Source: Lachnospiraceae bacterium
GTDB lineage: Bacteria > Bacillota > Clostridia > Lachnospirales > Lachnospiraceae
DNA: 33,095 nt
Assembly (NCBI GenBank): GCA_017544835.1
Contig: JAFYDI010000039.1
Location: 1 to 33,095 of the forward strand
Direction: 5' to 3'
Shown here: positions 24,166-32,499 of the stretch, piece by piece
Layout: every line of letters starts with the position of its first letter
Position numbering within the stretch: position 1 is the stretch's first letter
Made by a program: the position numbers and the translations under genes
The notes under the pieces: model-generated
What the model was told of the DNA's origin: nothing
Databases searched by the model: none
What the model saw: the letters and a program-made list of their open reading frames with translations, nothing else

Positions 24166-24246
24166 CTACCGCCTCACGGTCATCTTGCCCTTCTTAACGG
24201 CCGACAAAGTGCCGCCTGTATTGATAATAAGTATCTTCTTACTCAC
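24166..24246 (-). pseudogene. Truncated L-asparaginase N-terminus
   Basis: A 26-codon frame starting at a GTG with GGAG six bases upstream. It reads KKILIINTGGTLSAVKKG, which matches the first strand and the TGGT nucleophile loop that open type I/II L-asparaginases. It then stops. No remainder of the enzyme is present before the HExxH gene. Best read as the 5' stub left by a deletion. A new functional peptide is less likely. Confidence 0.6.
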
Positions 24247-24262
24247 AAATTACTCCAATCTC

Positions 24263-24814
24263 TCAGTCAAAATCTTCGCCAAGCGCCTCGGCAAGAGCGG
24301 TTTGGTATTCTTTTTCCTCGGCGATAAGTTGCTCTTTGTATCGTGCCAGTTCGCTCTCCGACAAAGTGTATGAACCAAGCCACTTTAAGCTTCCTGCCGC
24401 CTTCTCAGTCTTAATAACAATCTGCATATATTCCGGTCCTGTCAAAAGAAGCCGCATCGCCTCCTCCGGCTCCAATATTCCCCCGGTAGTGATGCCGAGC
24501 GTATTAAATATCGTATCGTTGGCTATCGGCCCTATAACCACATCAGCCGCAAGTTCATCAGGCTCAAGCCGCCGATTCCCGAAGATATATTTAAACCATT
24601 CTTCATCGCGCTTAAATTGCTTTACAAGGAGGCCTGCCGTGTCCAATTCGTATCTGTTGACTATGGAGTCGGCGCCTTTCTTGTGCCGCGCCCAGCGCCT
24701 AGCAAATTCCTCGTCGGAAGTCACATAAAACCCCTGCCCGAAGTCCGCATTCTTGCGCCCGTGGTGAATATCGGGCTCTCTGATAACGTCAAATCCTGCA
24801 TGATAAAGAATCAT
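24263..24814 (-). CDS. DUF3990 family protein
   Basis: 183 residues. The start ILYHAGFDVIREPDIHHGRKNADFGQGFYVTSDEEFARRWA is the DUF3990 signature. Members have been related to ADP-ribosyltransferase-type folds; activity of this one is not known. Its start overlaps the MFS stop by four bases, so the two are translationally coupled. Confidence 0.87.
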   Translation of the reverse strand: MILYHAGFDVIREPDIHHGRKNADFGQGFYVTSDEEFARRWARHKKGADSIVNRYELDTAGLLVKQFKRDEEWFKYIFGNRRLEPDELAADVVIGPIANDTIFNTLGITTGGILEPEEAMRLLLTGPEYMQIVIKTEKAAGSLKWLGSYTLSESELARYKEQLIAEEKEYQTALAEALGEDFD

Positions 24815-26016
24815 ACTTTATTCCCCATTCGGCTCGAACCTGTATCAGCCGTTGCCTTGCCGATTATAAAAAGCATTATTATAAGCACCACGGGGAAAAC
24901 AAGCCCCACTCCCATACCGGCGCGGATATCATCACCCGCGTACTGGGTAACCTTTCCGACAATTGCCGGTCCGATGCTTCCGCCCAGGTCGCCCGCCATG
25001 GCAAGAAGCGCGAACATCGCCGTGCCGCCCGTAGGAAACTTACGCGACGATATGCTGATGGTTCCGGGCCACATGATGCCCACCGAGAAACCGCAGAATA
25101 TGCAACCGACAAGGCCCATAATCGGGCTTGCGGAAAGAGATGCCAGCAGATAGCATATGACGCACAAAGCACCGGAGCCCAGCATAAACTTCTTAAGGTC
25201 CAGCTTGTCTCCGTACTTACCGAATATGATTCGGCTGATTCCCATGGTAACAGCAAACATGCAAGGTCCCATAAGGTCTCCGATTGCCTTCGTAAGGCCA
25301 AGCGCCGCTTCCGCGTAGGCCGATGCCCACTGAGCCATAGACAGCTCCGATGCGCCCGCGCATACCATAAGGATTATGGCCACCCAGAAAAGCGGCTTTT
25401 TCCCCAACTGCCTGATGCCCATACCTTGTCCGTCTTCCACAATCGGAACTATCGGGCAAGTGGCGAAATTATATATGTTAAAGGCCGGCACTAACGCCCA
25501 CAACAGCGCAAGCCACCTCCAACTATCCATCCCAAACAATTTAAAAAACAGCGTCGATATCACAATCGTGCCCACGCAGCCCCAGCAGTAAAAAGAATGA
25601 AGCAGGCTCATAGTCGCTTCTTTGTGCTCGAAAGGACACGCCTCAATAATCGGGCTTACCAACACCTCTATAAGCCCACAGCCCATCGCATATACCGTTA
25701 CACTGATAAGTATTCCCGCAAAAGCATTCGGTATCAAATCCGGCAGAAACGCAAGCCCCATAAGCCCTGCTGCCGAGCACACCTCCGATACCACAATCGC
25801 AACCCTGTACCCAATCCTGTCCACAAACTTAGCGCAGAATAAGTCAATCAATAACTGCGTAAAAAAATAAACCGTTGATATCAGCGCTATATTTCCAAGC
25901 GAAATTCCATAATCCGCATGAAACTTAAGGAATAATAACGGCGCAAAATTTGCGGCTATCGCCTGCGTAATAAATCCCAGATAGCAGGCCAGTTTTGTCT
26001 TGTTGTAATTGGGCAT
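24811..26016 (-). CDS. MFS transporter
   Basis: 401 residues with about 12 hydrophobic helices in two halves. The DRIGYR segment after helix 2 is the usual MFS loop motif. The sequence resembles FucP/GGP-like sugar or small-molecule porters rather than drug exporters. ATG at 26016 has GAGG eight bases upstream, under a clear promoter at 26052-26081. The last bases overlap the DUF3990 start. Confidence 0.92.
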   Translation of the reverse strand: MPNYNKTKLACYLGFITQAIAANFAPLLFLKFHADYGISLGNIALISTVYFFTQLLIDLFCAKFVDRIGYRVAIVVSEVCSAAGLMGLAFLPDLIPNAFAGILISVTVYAMGCGLIEVLVSPIIEACPFEHKEATMSLLHSFYCWGCVGTIVISTLFFKLFGMDSWRWLALLWALVPAFNIYNFATCPIVPIVEDGQGMGIRQLGKKPLFWVAIILMVCAGASELSMAQWASAYAEAALGLTKAIGDLMGPCMFAVTMGISRIIFGKYGDKLDLKKFMLGSGALCVICYLLASLSASPIMGLVGCIFCGFSVGIMWPGTISISSRKFPTGGTAMFALLAMAGDLGGSIGPAIVGKVTQYAGDDIRAGMGVGLVFPVVLIIMLFIIGKATADTGSSRMGNKV

Positions 26017-26051
26017 GGCGGGGTCCTCTCCCTTAAGGATGATTCTTTTTT

Positions 26052-26081
26052 ATTATATATTGGGATTTCGCTTAATAGCAA
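26052..26081 (-). promoter_or_regulatory. Promoter of the MFS-DUF3990 row
   Basis: On the minus strand TTGCTA (26076-26081), an 18-bp spacer and a perfect TATAAT (26052-26057) lie about 40 bp upstream of the MFS start and after the terminator of the preceding gene. Confidence 0.7.
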
Positions 26082-26094
26082 CATAAAGGAGGCA

Positions 26095-26130
26095 ATAAAA
26101 AGTCGGGTCTTCCATAAAGGTCGACCCGGC
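26095..26130 (-). terminator. Terminator of the 26223 methyltransferase gene
   Basis: On the minus strand GCCGGGTC pairs with GACCCGAC (one mismatch) and runs into TTTTTATT, about 90 bp after the stop. Confidence 0.75.
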
Positions 26131-26222
26131 AATATTCTTCTCAGGCATAATCAATATAGCAGCTGATATAACAACCATGATTGCCGGCATTATCTCAAAT
26201 ATAGAATCCTTATAAACTGCAA

Positions 26223-27041
26223 TTATATTTTCCTAAGTACCTGCACGATATGATCCGAGAAGCCCATCAAATCCGCCCGCTCTGCAGTTGCAATAAGGTA
26301 CTGAATCCATTCAGCATAAGATTTTTCAGACATAGAATTCACATTTTTGCTTATTATCTGTGAAAGTCCATCCTGTGCAAACCTGCATACTTTCTCGGCG
26401 CCATTTTCTTGGCATACTGCATCTGTCAGTTCGTCCACTGTACCGATTGTATCAAGAATTCTGGAAGACCCTGTATTATCTGTCACCAGAGCCGTTTCTC
26501 TGTCATAGCCGATACCGGTTATTTCGCTTGCGGGGTCTTCTGACATGAAAATTTCATGGATTAAAGGTCCATCCTGAAGGCAAAAAGCAATAAACACAGG
26601 TGCTCCGGGCTTAGCTATCCTAAGAGCTTCTATACATGCTCTTTTTCGGTCATCAAAATCCTTTATACTGTAAATCGGACCCATTGCCAAAACAAGATCG
26701 TATTCATTATCATTTAAGAAGTGTAAATCTTTCGCATTCCCTTCAAAAACCCTGATATGTTCATTCCCGGCAAATTCTTCTTTCATGTGTTTCACATATT
26801 CGGGTGTAAATTCTACGGCATCAACACTGTACCCTTCATCTGCCAAGGCCTTTGTATACACCCCTCCTCCGGCACCCACATCGGCAATCCTTGCCTCAGG
26901 AGCCAGGAATTTGTGCATATAATGCATCGTAATTATGAATTCTGTTTCATGAGCCTTGGTATAGGTCAGTCTTTTCCACTCAGGGAACCCGGTATATTGC
27001 TCTATTACTTTCTTTTCCTGCTCATTTAATCTATCGCTCAT
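26223..27041 (-). CDS. Class I SAM-dependent methyltransferase
   Basis: About 272 residues from the ATG at 27041, with AGGAG seven bases upstream (frame open from 27125). SAM motif I is IADVGAGGGVYTKAL, followed by the acidic VDAVEFTPEY loop and the LVLAMGPIYS motif. The C-terminal part is a typical variable substrate domain. Substrate unknown. The neighbouring flavodoxin gene ends 61 bp upstream, and a terminator follows at 26095. Confidence 0.9.
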   Translation of the reverse strand: MSDRLNEQEKKVIEQYTGFPEWKRLTYTKAHETEFIITMHYMHKFLAPEARIADVGAGGGVYTKALADEGYSVDAVEFTPEYVKHMKEEFAGNEHIRVFEGNAKDLHFLNDNEYDLVLAMGPIYSIKDFDDRKRACIEALRIAKPGAPVFIAFCLQDGPLIHEIFMSEDPASEITGIGYDRETALVTDNTGSSRILDTIGTVDELTDAVCQENGAEKVCRFAQDGLSQIISKNVNSMSEKSYAEWIQYLIATAERADLMGFSDHIVQVLRKI

Positions 27042-27102
27042 CGCTTTTCTCCTGCTAAATACTCGCCAAATCCCGATGTATCGTAGTCTGCTTAACCGGA
27101 AT

Positions 27103-27642
27103 TTAAATATTCTTGCAAAATGCAATTATTTCTTGCTTCCTCGGCTCAACATTCTCCCTATACTCAATCGAAGTAAGTCCAAGGTGCCCCAAACATTCAA
27201 TATGTAAATGTCCATAGAAATGCTCAATACTCTGAATTATTCTGTCGCACTCATGCATACCCGGACCTGTTCTGAGAGCAACCGTATATCCCTTTTTGCC
27301 TTCCTTTATCGAAGCATGCGGTTCATGAGTATCACACCATGGCGTGCATCTGTCTATGAATGCCTTATACTGCCCCGGAATATCTGCCCAGTAAGACGGT
27401 GATACAGAAACAATGATATCTGCATCATCAAACTCGCCCATAATCTTGAGGATGTCGTCATCCATAACACACTTCGCCGTGCTGTGACAAGACCTGCAGC
27501 CTTTGCAAAACTTGAAATCATAGTCATCTATGCATATACATTTTGTATCATATCGAGCGGAAATTTCCTTCTCGATGATATCGGCAATTTCGGCTGTAGC
27601 GCCCGTTTTCACGGGACTGCAGTTAATAATCAATGCATTCAT
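27103..27642 (-). CDS. Flavodoxin-fold NADPH-dependent reductase
   Basis: About 179 residues from the ATG at 27642, preceded by GGGGGG and a promoter at 27695-27723. FMN-binding loop INCSPVKTGATAEI, Cys motif CKGCRSCHSTAKC and SVSPSYWADIPGQYKAFIDR match the iron-sulfur-flavoprotein-like branch. It is a shorter relative of the 19638 protein. The methyltransferase follows in the same direction. Confidence 0.9.
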   Translation of the reverse strand: MNALIINCSPVKTGATAEIADIIEKEISARYDTKCICIDDYDFKFCKGCRSCHSTAKCVMDDDILKIMGEFDDADIIVSVSPSYWADIPGQYKAFIDRCTPWCDTHEPHASIKEGKKGYTVALRTGPGMHECDRIIQSIEHFYGHLHIECLGHLGLTSIEYRENVEPRKQEIIAFCKNI

Positions 27643-27694
27643 CGATTCCCCCCCAATGTAGGTTATGCTTAAATACAATATCATCACTCCCGTA

Positions 27695-27723
27695 ATTATA
27701 ACATATTTATTTGGGCAATATAA
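27695..27723 (-). promoter_or_regulatory. Promoter of the 27642 flavodoxin gene
   Basis: Perfect TATAAT (27695-27700) with an extended TG ahead, on the minus strand. A weak TTATAT lies 17 bp upstream. It lies between the terminator of the GGDEF gene and the start at 27642. Confidence 0.55.
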
Positions 27724-27752
27724 AACCCCCGGCGATTACCGTCGAGGGTTTA
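27722..27752 (-). terminator. Terminator of the GGDEF gene
   Basis: A GC-rich stem pairs AAACCCTCGACG with CGCCGGGGGTTT (some mismatches) and ends in TTTTATATT on the minus strand, about 10 bp after the stop at 27760. A T-run on the other side could make it bidirectional. Confidence 0.6.
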
Positions 27753-27759
27753 AAAAAAA

Positions 27760-29775
27760 CTATTCTGTTTCACTCTTAAGCATGCGCTTGTTTTCGTACA
27801 TTTCTTTGTCTGCACGGTCGAATACGTCATCGGCCAGATTGTCTTTATCCGGGATGTAATCGGACATACCGGAGGCCAGCACTATTCCCGTGCCCGCTCT
27901 TTGGTTCTTAAGGCTGTTGGTTCGCAATTTACCCATCAATTCATGCCTTGATGCGTAATCGTTTCCCCGCAGGAAAACCACAAATTCGTCGCCGCCTACT
28001 CTGAATACAGGGCTGTGAACAAAGATATCGCACAAGGTGCGGGCGGAAGCCTTAATATATTCGTCGCCGGCCGCATGACCCTGAGTATCGTTTATCTGCT
28101 TTAAGTTGTTGGCATCACATACGATAATGGCAAAGGGCAGATAATCCATACCGTTGTCAATATTTCTTTGTACGGATTCCATCAGTTCCTTGTACGCAGT
28201 CTTGTTCTTGACTCCGGTCATTTCATCGCGCCTTGCCAGTTCTTTCTCGTTGTTTAACTCTTTAAGACGCTGTTTTTCTTTCTTAACCTCGGCATCCACG
28301 TTCTCCACACCTATAATAAAATGAGTGCCATCACTGGTTTTATTTGCCGTCATCCTTACATAGCGTGTCTTTCCCGATACAACTATACGGTAATCCAGGC
28401 ATACGTTCTTATGCTGTTCCAAAGCGGAAATCAGGTGATCTTTGTTTAAAAACTCTTCTACTTTGTCACAGTCCTGCTTGTGAACGATTTGCGGCATGGT
28501 TTCTATGGATTCGCCAAAGAAATCGTCTCCCGATTTGCTGGTCTCAAGCTGACCGAAAATGTTGTTGACCTCGTATCTTACGAAGGATTCATCTTCTATA
28601 TTTACGTAGTAAATTTCATCGTAGTTGGACGCTAAGCTTTCGGCTATCTGACCGAAGGTAACGGTCTTCTTTTGATTCTCTTTCTGTTTCTTTTTCGCCT
28701 TAAGTTCGTCTTCTATATCCTTTTCATAGAAGATAAGGTACTGTCCGTCATTATCGGGCATTACGGTAAAAAGAAAATATCTGGGCACATTCTTAACCAG
28801 AACCCTGTATTTAAAGGAGAACGAACGTCTTCCCTCAAGATTCTTTAACATTGTCTCTTTGCTGTAAAAGCCTCTTGCGTATTCTCTGTCATCCGGATAA
28901 ACGTAAGTTTCAATGCTTTCAATCGTCTCGGCAAAAAAATCCGTACCCTTTACAGGCACATTCATGTCACTGTACTGACGGCTTTTTGAAAACTCCAAAA
29001 AGGCACCCGTATTAATGTCTATATAGAATATGGCCTCATAATCTTCCGCCATTACGGAAGCTATATGGTCATGAATTTCTTTTTCCTTCTTTTCAGCGAC
29101 TTCCACAAAACTGTGCACCAGACTTATGCTGATTATGAGTCCTGCGGCACATATGGGCAAATATGCGTGGAAAATCTGGCCGGTAAGGGCAAATTCCATA
29201 ACAACGCTCGTCCATGCAACTGCGCTGTATCTTACACGTTGCTGCCCCGTAGTTTTGTGCGCAACGTACAGCATATAGATGGATATAATCGTATAAAAAA
29301 CAATCTGAAGTGCAACAAGTATGTATCTGCCCGGCAGTTCAATGTATTCATGAGCCTCGTTATAAATAAAAATGAAAGGCTTAAACCGGTTTATCATTAA
29401 GCTAATAACGCCTAACACGAACATAATCCATACCGCCAGCTGCAGGATGAAGCTGCGTGGCCCGGTCTTGTCAATGTATACCACTACAAATCGCGTCCAC
29501 ATTAACATGGTCAGAAGCATCAGCAGAAAGTAGAAAACGGTGCACGTGTATATATAGGGAAACAACGCCTGAACATCTTTGCGCTCGTACATAATTCCCC
29601 ATGCGGTATCCACCAGGAAATACAAGTTAGCAGACATAAGAAAATGACCGTAATGAAAGTCTAACGACTGTCTCTTATTTTCTTTGGAATTGCCGCGTCT
29701 GACGTTCTTAATGGTGTCTATGTTCAGTATTAAATTAAGTATAAGGGCTAATGCAGGAAGTACAGAGTATAACAT
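27760..29775 (-). CDS. Membrane-bound GGDEF diguanylate cyclase
   Basis: 671 residues. About seven TM helices occupy residues 1-225. Two related PAS-like sensor repeats follow (about 245-370 and 385-500), each starting with a DYEAIFYIDI / NYDEIYYVNI strand. The GGDEF domain is residues 515-671 with active-site RVGGDEFVVFL and DANNLKQINDTQGHAAGD. No RxxD inhibitory site sits five residues before GGDEF, so product inhibition is doubtful. It probably makes c-di-GMP in response to a membrane or extracellular signal. The only visible ribosome binding site (AAAGGAG) is 14 bases from ATG, longer than usual. Confidence 0.92.
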   Translation of the reverse strand: MLYSVLPALALILNLILNIDTIKNVRRGNSKENKRQSLDFHYGHFLMSANLYFLVDTAWGIMYERKDVQALFPYIYTCTVFYFLLMLLTMLMWTRFVVVYIDKTGPRSFILQLAVWIMFVLGVISLMINRFKPFIFIYNEAHEYIELPGRYILVALQIVFYTIISIYMLYVAHKTTGQQRVRYSAVAWTSVVMEFALTGQIFHAYLPICAAGLIISISLVHSFVEVAEKKEKEIHDHIASVMAEDYEAIFYIDINTGAFLEFSKSRQYSDMNVPVKGTDFFAETIESIETYVYPDDREYARGFYSKETMLKNLEGRRSFSFKYRVLVKNVPRYFLFTVMPDNDGQYLIFYEKDIEDELKAKKKQKENQKKTVTFGQIAESLASNYDEIYYVNIEDESFVRYEVNNIFGQLETSKSGDDFFGESIETMPQIVHKQDCDKVEEFLNKDHLISALEQHKNVCLDYRIVVSGKTRYVRMTANKTSDGTHFIIGVENVDAEVKKEKQRLKELNNEKELARRDEMTGVKNKTAYKELMESVQRNIDNGMDYLPFAIIVCDANNLKQINDTQGHAAGDEYIKASARTLCDIFVHSPVFRVGGDEFVVFLRGNDYASRHELMGKLRTNSLKNQRAGTGIVLASGMSDYIPDKDNLADDVFDRADKEMYENKRMLKSETE

Positions 29776-29800
29776 CCGAACTGTTTAAACTCCTTTGATA

Positions 29801-29826
29801 TGACTTGATTAGATTTAATCTAGTCA
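29801..29826 (-). promoter_or_regulatory. Operator-like inverted repeat upstream of the GGDEF gene
   Basis: TGACTTGATTA and TAATCTAGTCA are 11-bp arms with one mismatch around GATT. It lies between the start codon and the probable promoter, where a repressor could act. Confidence 0.5.
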
Positions 29827-29934
29827 TAATGTACTATGGTGCAATTAACGCGATATTGTATCAATTTGATGTGCAATATTATTCCGCCCCAAGGTCCTCT
29901 CGGTTTTGCTAATTATTATAATTTTATAAATTGA

Positions 29935-29963
29935 TTGCACGCAATTTATTTTCGTGTTATAGT
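29935..29963 (+). promoter_or_regulatory. Promoter of the SDR gene
   Basis: TTGCAC (29935-29940), 17-bp spacer, TATAGT (29958-29963) on the plus strand, about 60 bp before ATG. The 247-bp divergent region also serves the GGDEF gene. Confidence 0.65.
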
Positions 29964-30022
29964 ATGTACACAAAACAAATAAACGTGTTATATTAAATAA
30001 AAAGAGAAAGGAAACTTTAGAC

Positions 30023-30796
30023 ATGAATAGAATGTTTGATTTATCAGGAAAAGTTGCACTTGTAACGGGCTGCTCCACCGGCCTCGGCGTTCAGATGGCC
30101 AAAGCACTTGCGCGTCAGGGCGCATCCATCATCGCTCTTGCCAGAAGACAGGAACTTATTGATGAAGTAGCCAGAGATATTCGTGACACCTACGGTGTTG
30201 ATGCCCTTGCCATCAGATGTGACATTACAGATACAGAAAACGTTGAAAAGGCAGTGGACGAAGCCCTCAGTCATTTCGGCAGAATAGATATACTCATCAA
30301 TAATGCAGGCACAGGCGCAGTTGCTCCCGCAGAGGACATTACAGACGAACAGTTCAAAAACGAATTGGAAATCGACCTTTTCGGCACCTTCAAGGTTGCC
30401 AGAGCAGTTGCCAAAAAAGCCATGATTCCCGCCAAGTACGGCCGTGTAATTAACATCGCATCCATGTACGGACTTGTAGGTAACAAGATTGCTCCCTCTT
30501 CTCCTTACCATGCAGCAAAGGGTGGTGTCGTAAACCTTACCAAGGCCCTCGCCGGTGAATGGGGCAAATACAATATCACCGTTAACTCCATCTGCCCCGG
30601 TTACTTCTACACTCCTTTGACCAAAGAAACCCTTGACTCAGATTACTTCCAGGAATATGCAAAAACCGTAATTCCCATGGAAAGATACGGCATGGAAGGC
30701 GAGCTTGACGCAGCCGCAGTATTCCTTGCATCCTCCGAATCCAGTTACGTAACAGGCATTGCACTTCCTGTTGACGGCGGTTATACATCCATGTAA
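30023..30796 (+). CDS. Short-chain dehydrogenase/reductase (gluconate 5-dehydrogenase-like)
   Basis: 257 residues, the classical SDR length. NAD(P) loop TGCSTGLG near residue 16, NNAGTG at about 90, catalytic Ser in NIASMYG, YHAAK (YxxxK) and C-terminal VDGGYTS. It resembles gluconate 5-dehydrogenase and 3-oxoacyl-ACP reductase equally; the substrate is inferred loosely. AGGA lies 11 bases from the ATG. Codons end in C far more than in the AT-rich genes downstream. It is a single-gene unit with its own promoter and terminator. Confidence 0.93.
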   Translation: MNRMFDLSGKVALVTGCSTGLGVQMAKALARQGASIIALARRQELIDEVARDIRDTYGVDALAIRCDITDTENVEKAVDEALSHFGRIDILINNAGTGAVAPAEDITDEQFKNELEIDLFGTFKVARAVAKKAMIPAKYGRVINIASMYGLVGNKIAPSSPYHAAKGGVVNLTKALAGEWGKYNITVNSICPGYFYTPLTKETLDSDYFQEYAKTVIPMERYGMEGELDAAAVFLASSESSYVTGIALPVDGGYTSM

Positions 30797-30819
30797 CTTA
30801 AGTTTATATGCATGATAAA

Positions 30820-30850
30820 GGCAGGTTCATTGAACCTGCCTTTTGTGTTT
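30820..30850 (+). terminator. Terminator of the SDR gene
   Basis: GGCAGGTTCA and TGAACCTGCC form a nearly perfect hairpin followed by TTTTGTGTTTT on the plus strand, 24 bp after the stop. Confidence 0.9.
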
Positions 30851-30901
30851 TACAAAGGTCTGAGAACTTTTTCACTGCCTTAAATGCCTTGTTTTGGACA
30901 T

Positions 30902-30985
30902 TTGTATGGCGAGTTGCTGTTTACCTGCTGCGTACGGTAGAAAGCTCAGGGCTACTGTATGCTGCTGGTGGCAACTGCCTTACAA
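30902..30985 (+). ncRNA. Candidate 84-nt structured RNA or hairpin element
   Basis: The stem builds outward from loop AAAGCTCAGGG (30941-30951). GCGTACGGTAG pairs with CTACTGTATGC (11 bp, two G-U), then two 2-bp blocks separated by U-U mismatches. A 6/2 internal loop follows, then AGTTGC/GCAACT, GGC/GCC with a bulged G, a U-U mismatch, and TTGTA/TACAA. The G-U pairs favour a plus-strand RNA. No T-tract follows, so it is not a simple terminator. It lies between the SDR terminator and the 31018 gene. Confidence 0.6.
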
Positions 30986-31017
30986 CATATTCAAATATCT
31001 ATAATCACACTCTCTAT

Positions 31018-31455
31018 TTATCCTTTATCTGGCATATTCTTTTTTGCCAAAACAGCTGGTAATATTAATGGCTGTTGTCCAAATGAAGAAGTTATTTCAC
31101 CTATGATAAGTGATATTCTACTAATTAACTGAGACGTAACAAAATCCCCATTCTCCATAAATTCTTCTGCTAGATTTATATTTTTCCAATCATGTTCTGA
31201 TTTGCGATCATTAAATCTCAAATCAGCACCAAACGATACACTCATGGTAAATATATTTTCCGGATCGAATGTTACCGATCTAGTAATCAAAATACGTACA
31301 CCTTCATCGCTTAAGGAAGCATTCACATTATCTTGGCATAATATAGCGATTTGTTGGTTATTATCAGTATTTGATTCCTCAATTCTTTTATAATTAACCG
31401 CATCTAAAAAAATCCCTATTTCAGTTCTAAAATACTCTTGTAAATTTGCTATCAT
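31018..31455 (-). CDS. SecB-like chaperone linked to HicAB (putative)
   Basis: 145 residues. The middle and end follow the SecB fold pattern: VRILITRSVTFDPENIFTMSV with a following SFGADLRFN, then LISRISLIIGEITSSFGQQPLILP, which matches the helix and proline-rich ending of SecB-like chaperones. It overlaps the HicB stop by four bases and is the third gene of the unit. Such proteins act as TA-linked chaperones that stabilise an antitoxin. The similarity is recognised by eye only; it could be an unknown small protein. AT-rich like its neighbours. Confidence 0.6.
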   Translation of the reverse strand: MIANLQEYFRTEIGIFLDAVNYKRIEESNTDNNQQIAILCQDNVNASLSDEGVRILITRSVTFDPENIFTMSVSFGADLRFNDRKSEHDWKNINLAEEFMENGDFVTSQLISRISLIIGEITSSFGQQPLILPAVLAKKNMPDKG

Positions 31456-31952
31456 AATGTTTTCACCTCATCTTGATAAGTGTGCTCTACCTTAAATTGA
31501 ATTATATTTTTACCGCTATTGACTGTAGTTTCATTTTCATAACTTGGCCTATCCATTCTGATAGTTTCAGTCAAATCTCTAACACTCTCAGCTAATGCTT
31601 TTGTTTCATCTTGATCATTATCGATGAATGATGCAATAGCATTTTCTACCTCTGAATTCAATGACTGTCCATCAACAAATGCTCTTAACGCTAATTTACG
31701 ATGCAAATCAGGTGAAATTCGAACATTAAAAGTACCTTTATACTCTTTTTCTGGTTCTTTCCCAACCTCAGAACAAAATTCTATATAATCATCAACAGCT
31801 GCATGAAATTCCTCTTCTATACTTGCAATATTAGCCGATTCAAAATCAATATAATCATTAATTCCTTCTATTTTCCCTCGCAAAGTCATTGATTCTGAAT
31901 CAAATTCAACTTTAGTATGATATCCCTTGTATTCCATAATATTATTCATCAT
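31452..31952 (-). CDS. hicB: HicB family antitoxin with extended C-terminus
   Basis: 166 residues. The N-terminal 70 residues are the HicB domain (YHTKVEFDSESMTLRGKIEGINDYIDFESANIASIEEEFHAAVDDYIE). Residues about 75-112 form a ribbon-helix-helix (FNVRISPDLHRKLALRAFVDGQSLNSEVENAIASFI). A tail of about 50 residues follows, longer than in most HicB proteins, ending in an IIQFKVEHTY segment. It overlaps HicA by ATGA and the SecB-like gene by four bases. Predicted to neutralise HicA and to bind the operator near 32220. Confidence 0.88.
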   Translation of the reverse strand: MMNNIMEYKGYHTKVEFDSESMTLRGKIEGINDYIDFESANIASIEEEFHAAVDDYIEFCSEVGKEPEKEYKGTFNVRISPDLHRKLALRAFVDGQSLNSEVENAIASFIDNDQDETKALAESVRDLTETIRMDRPSYENETTVNSGKNIIQFKVEHTYQDEVKTL

Positions 31953-32206
31953 AGCTCACCCATTTCCTCTAAACGATCTGCTAAATCCCTAATAGCTCCT
32001 ACACTCATCACATCACCTGGATGTGGCTTATGCAACAAAATAATGCGCTGATCACTGCTTCTGAAAAATTTAACTCTTGAACCTGACGTTTTTCCCTTAT
32101 TGTACTCTTCAAATCCCATCTGTGATAATAAGAACTTTGCTTCAGAATATGTATAATCTTTAGGGCGTGAACGCAACCTTTCTTTAGCCTTATCTATTTT
32201 ACTCAT
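31949..32206 (-). CDS. hicA: HicA family mRNA interferase toxin
   Basis: 85 residues, a normal HicA size. The dsRBD-like fold is visible, with SEAKFLLSQMGFEEYNKGKTSGSRVKFF and the catalytic-histidine region ILLHKPHPGD. Predicted to cut mRNA and arrest growth when HicB is lost. AGAGGA lies seven bases upstream of the ATG at 32206. First gene of the three-gene unit. Confidence 0.92.
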   Translation of the reverse strand: MSKIDKAKERLRSRPKDYTYSEAKFLLSQMGFEEYNKGKTSGSRVKFFRSSDQRIILLHKPHPGDVMSVGAIRDLADRLEEMGEL

Positions 32207-32219
32207 CTAGAATTCCTCT

Positions 32220-32268
32220 TGCAACTATTTTCTAGTTGCATTTTAACATTCTCTTATTATATTTTCAA
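32220..32268 (-). promoter_or_regulatory. hicA promoter and palindromic operator
   Basis: On the minus strand TTGAAA (32263-32268), 17 bp, TAAAAT (32240-32245). The palindrome TGCAACTA-ttttc-TAGTTGCA (plus strand, 32220-32240) begins at the -10 and covers the transcription start. This fits autorepression by HicB or HicAB. Confidence 0.75.
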
Positions 32269-32414
32269 TCTACAATAAAAAAATATAGAAAAATTTTACT
32301 TTTTTACAGCTTTGCTTGGACATGTTCACATATACTGCTTCTCATTAATTTAGTAATCACAACAAGATGTCTTTGCTTGAAAGGTACATACATACAAACT
32401 CGTGATATTTTTAG

Positions 32415-32452
32415 CCAAACAAAAACACCCCAAGACAGTTGTCCTGAGGTGT
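32415..32452 (-). terminator. Terminator of the rplM-rpsI operon
   Basis: On the minus strand ACACCTCAGGACA pairs with TGTCTTGGGGTGT (two mismatches) and continues into TTTTTGTTTG. It lies about 50 bp after the rpsI stop. Confidence 0.88.
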
Positions 32453-32499
32453 AATAAGTCGTATTTGATTGTCCAAAGACGTAATACGTTGTGAAACGA

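Noticed and set aside
26050-26230. About 45-codon minus-strand ORF with a hydrophobic stretch
   Set aside because: It runs through the methyltransferase terminator and has only a weak ribosome binding site. Length is within chance.
30902-30985. Integron attC site
   Set aside because: It is an imperfect hairpin of suitable size, but the RYYYAAC and GTRRRRY-type boxes are not at its ends and no integrase is present.
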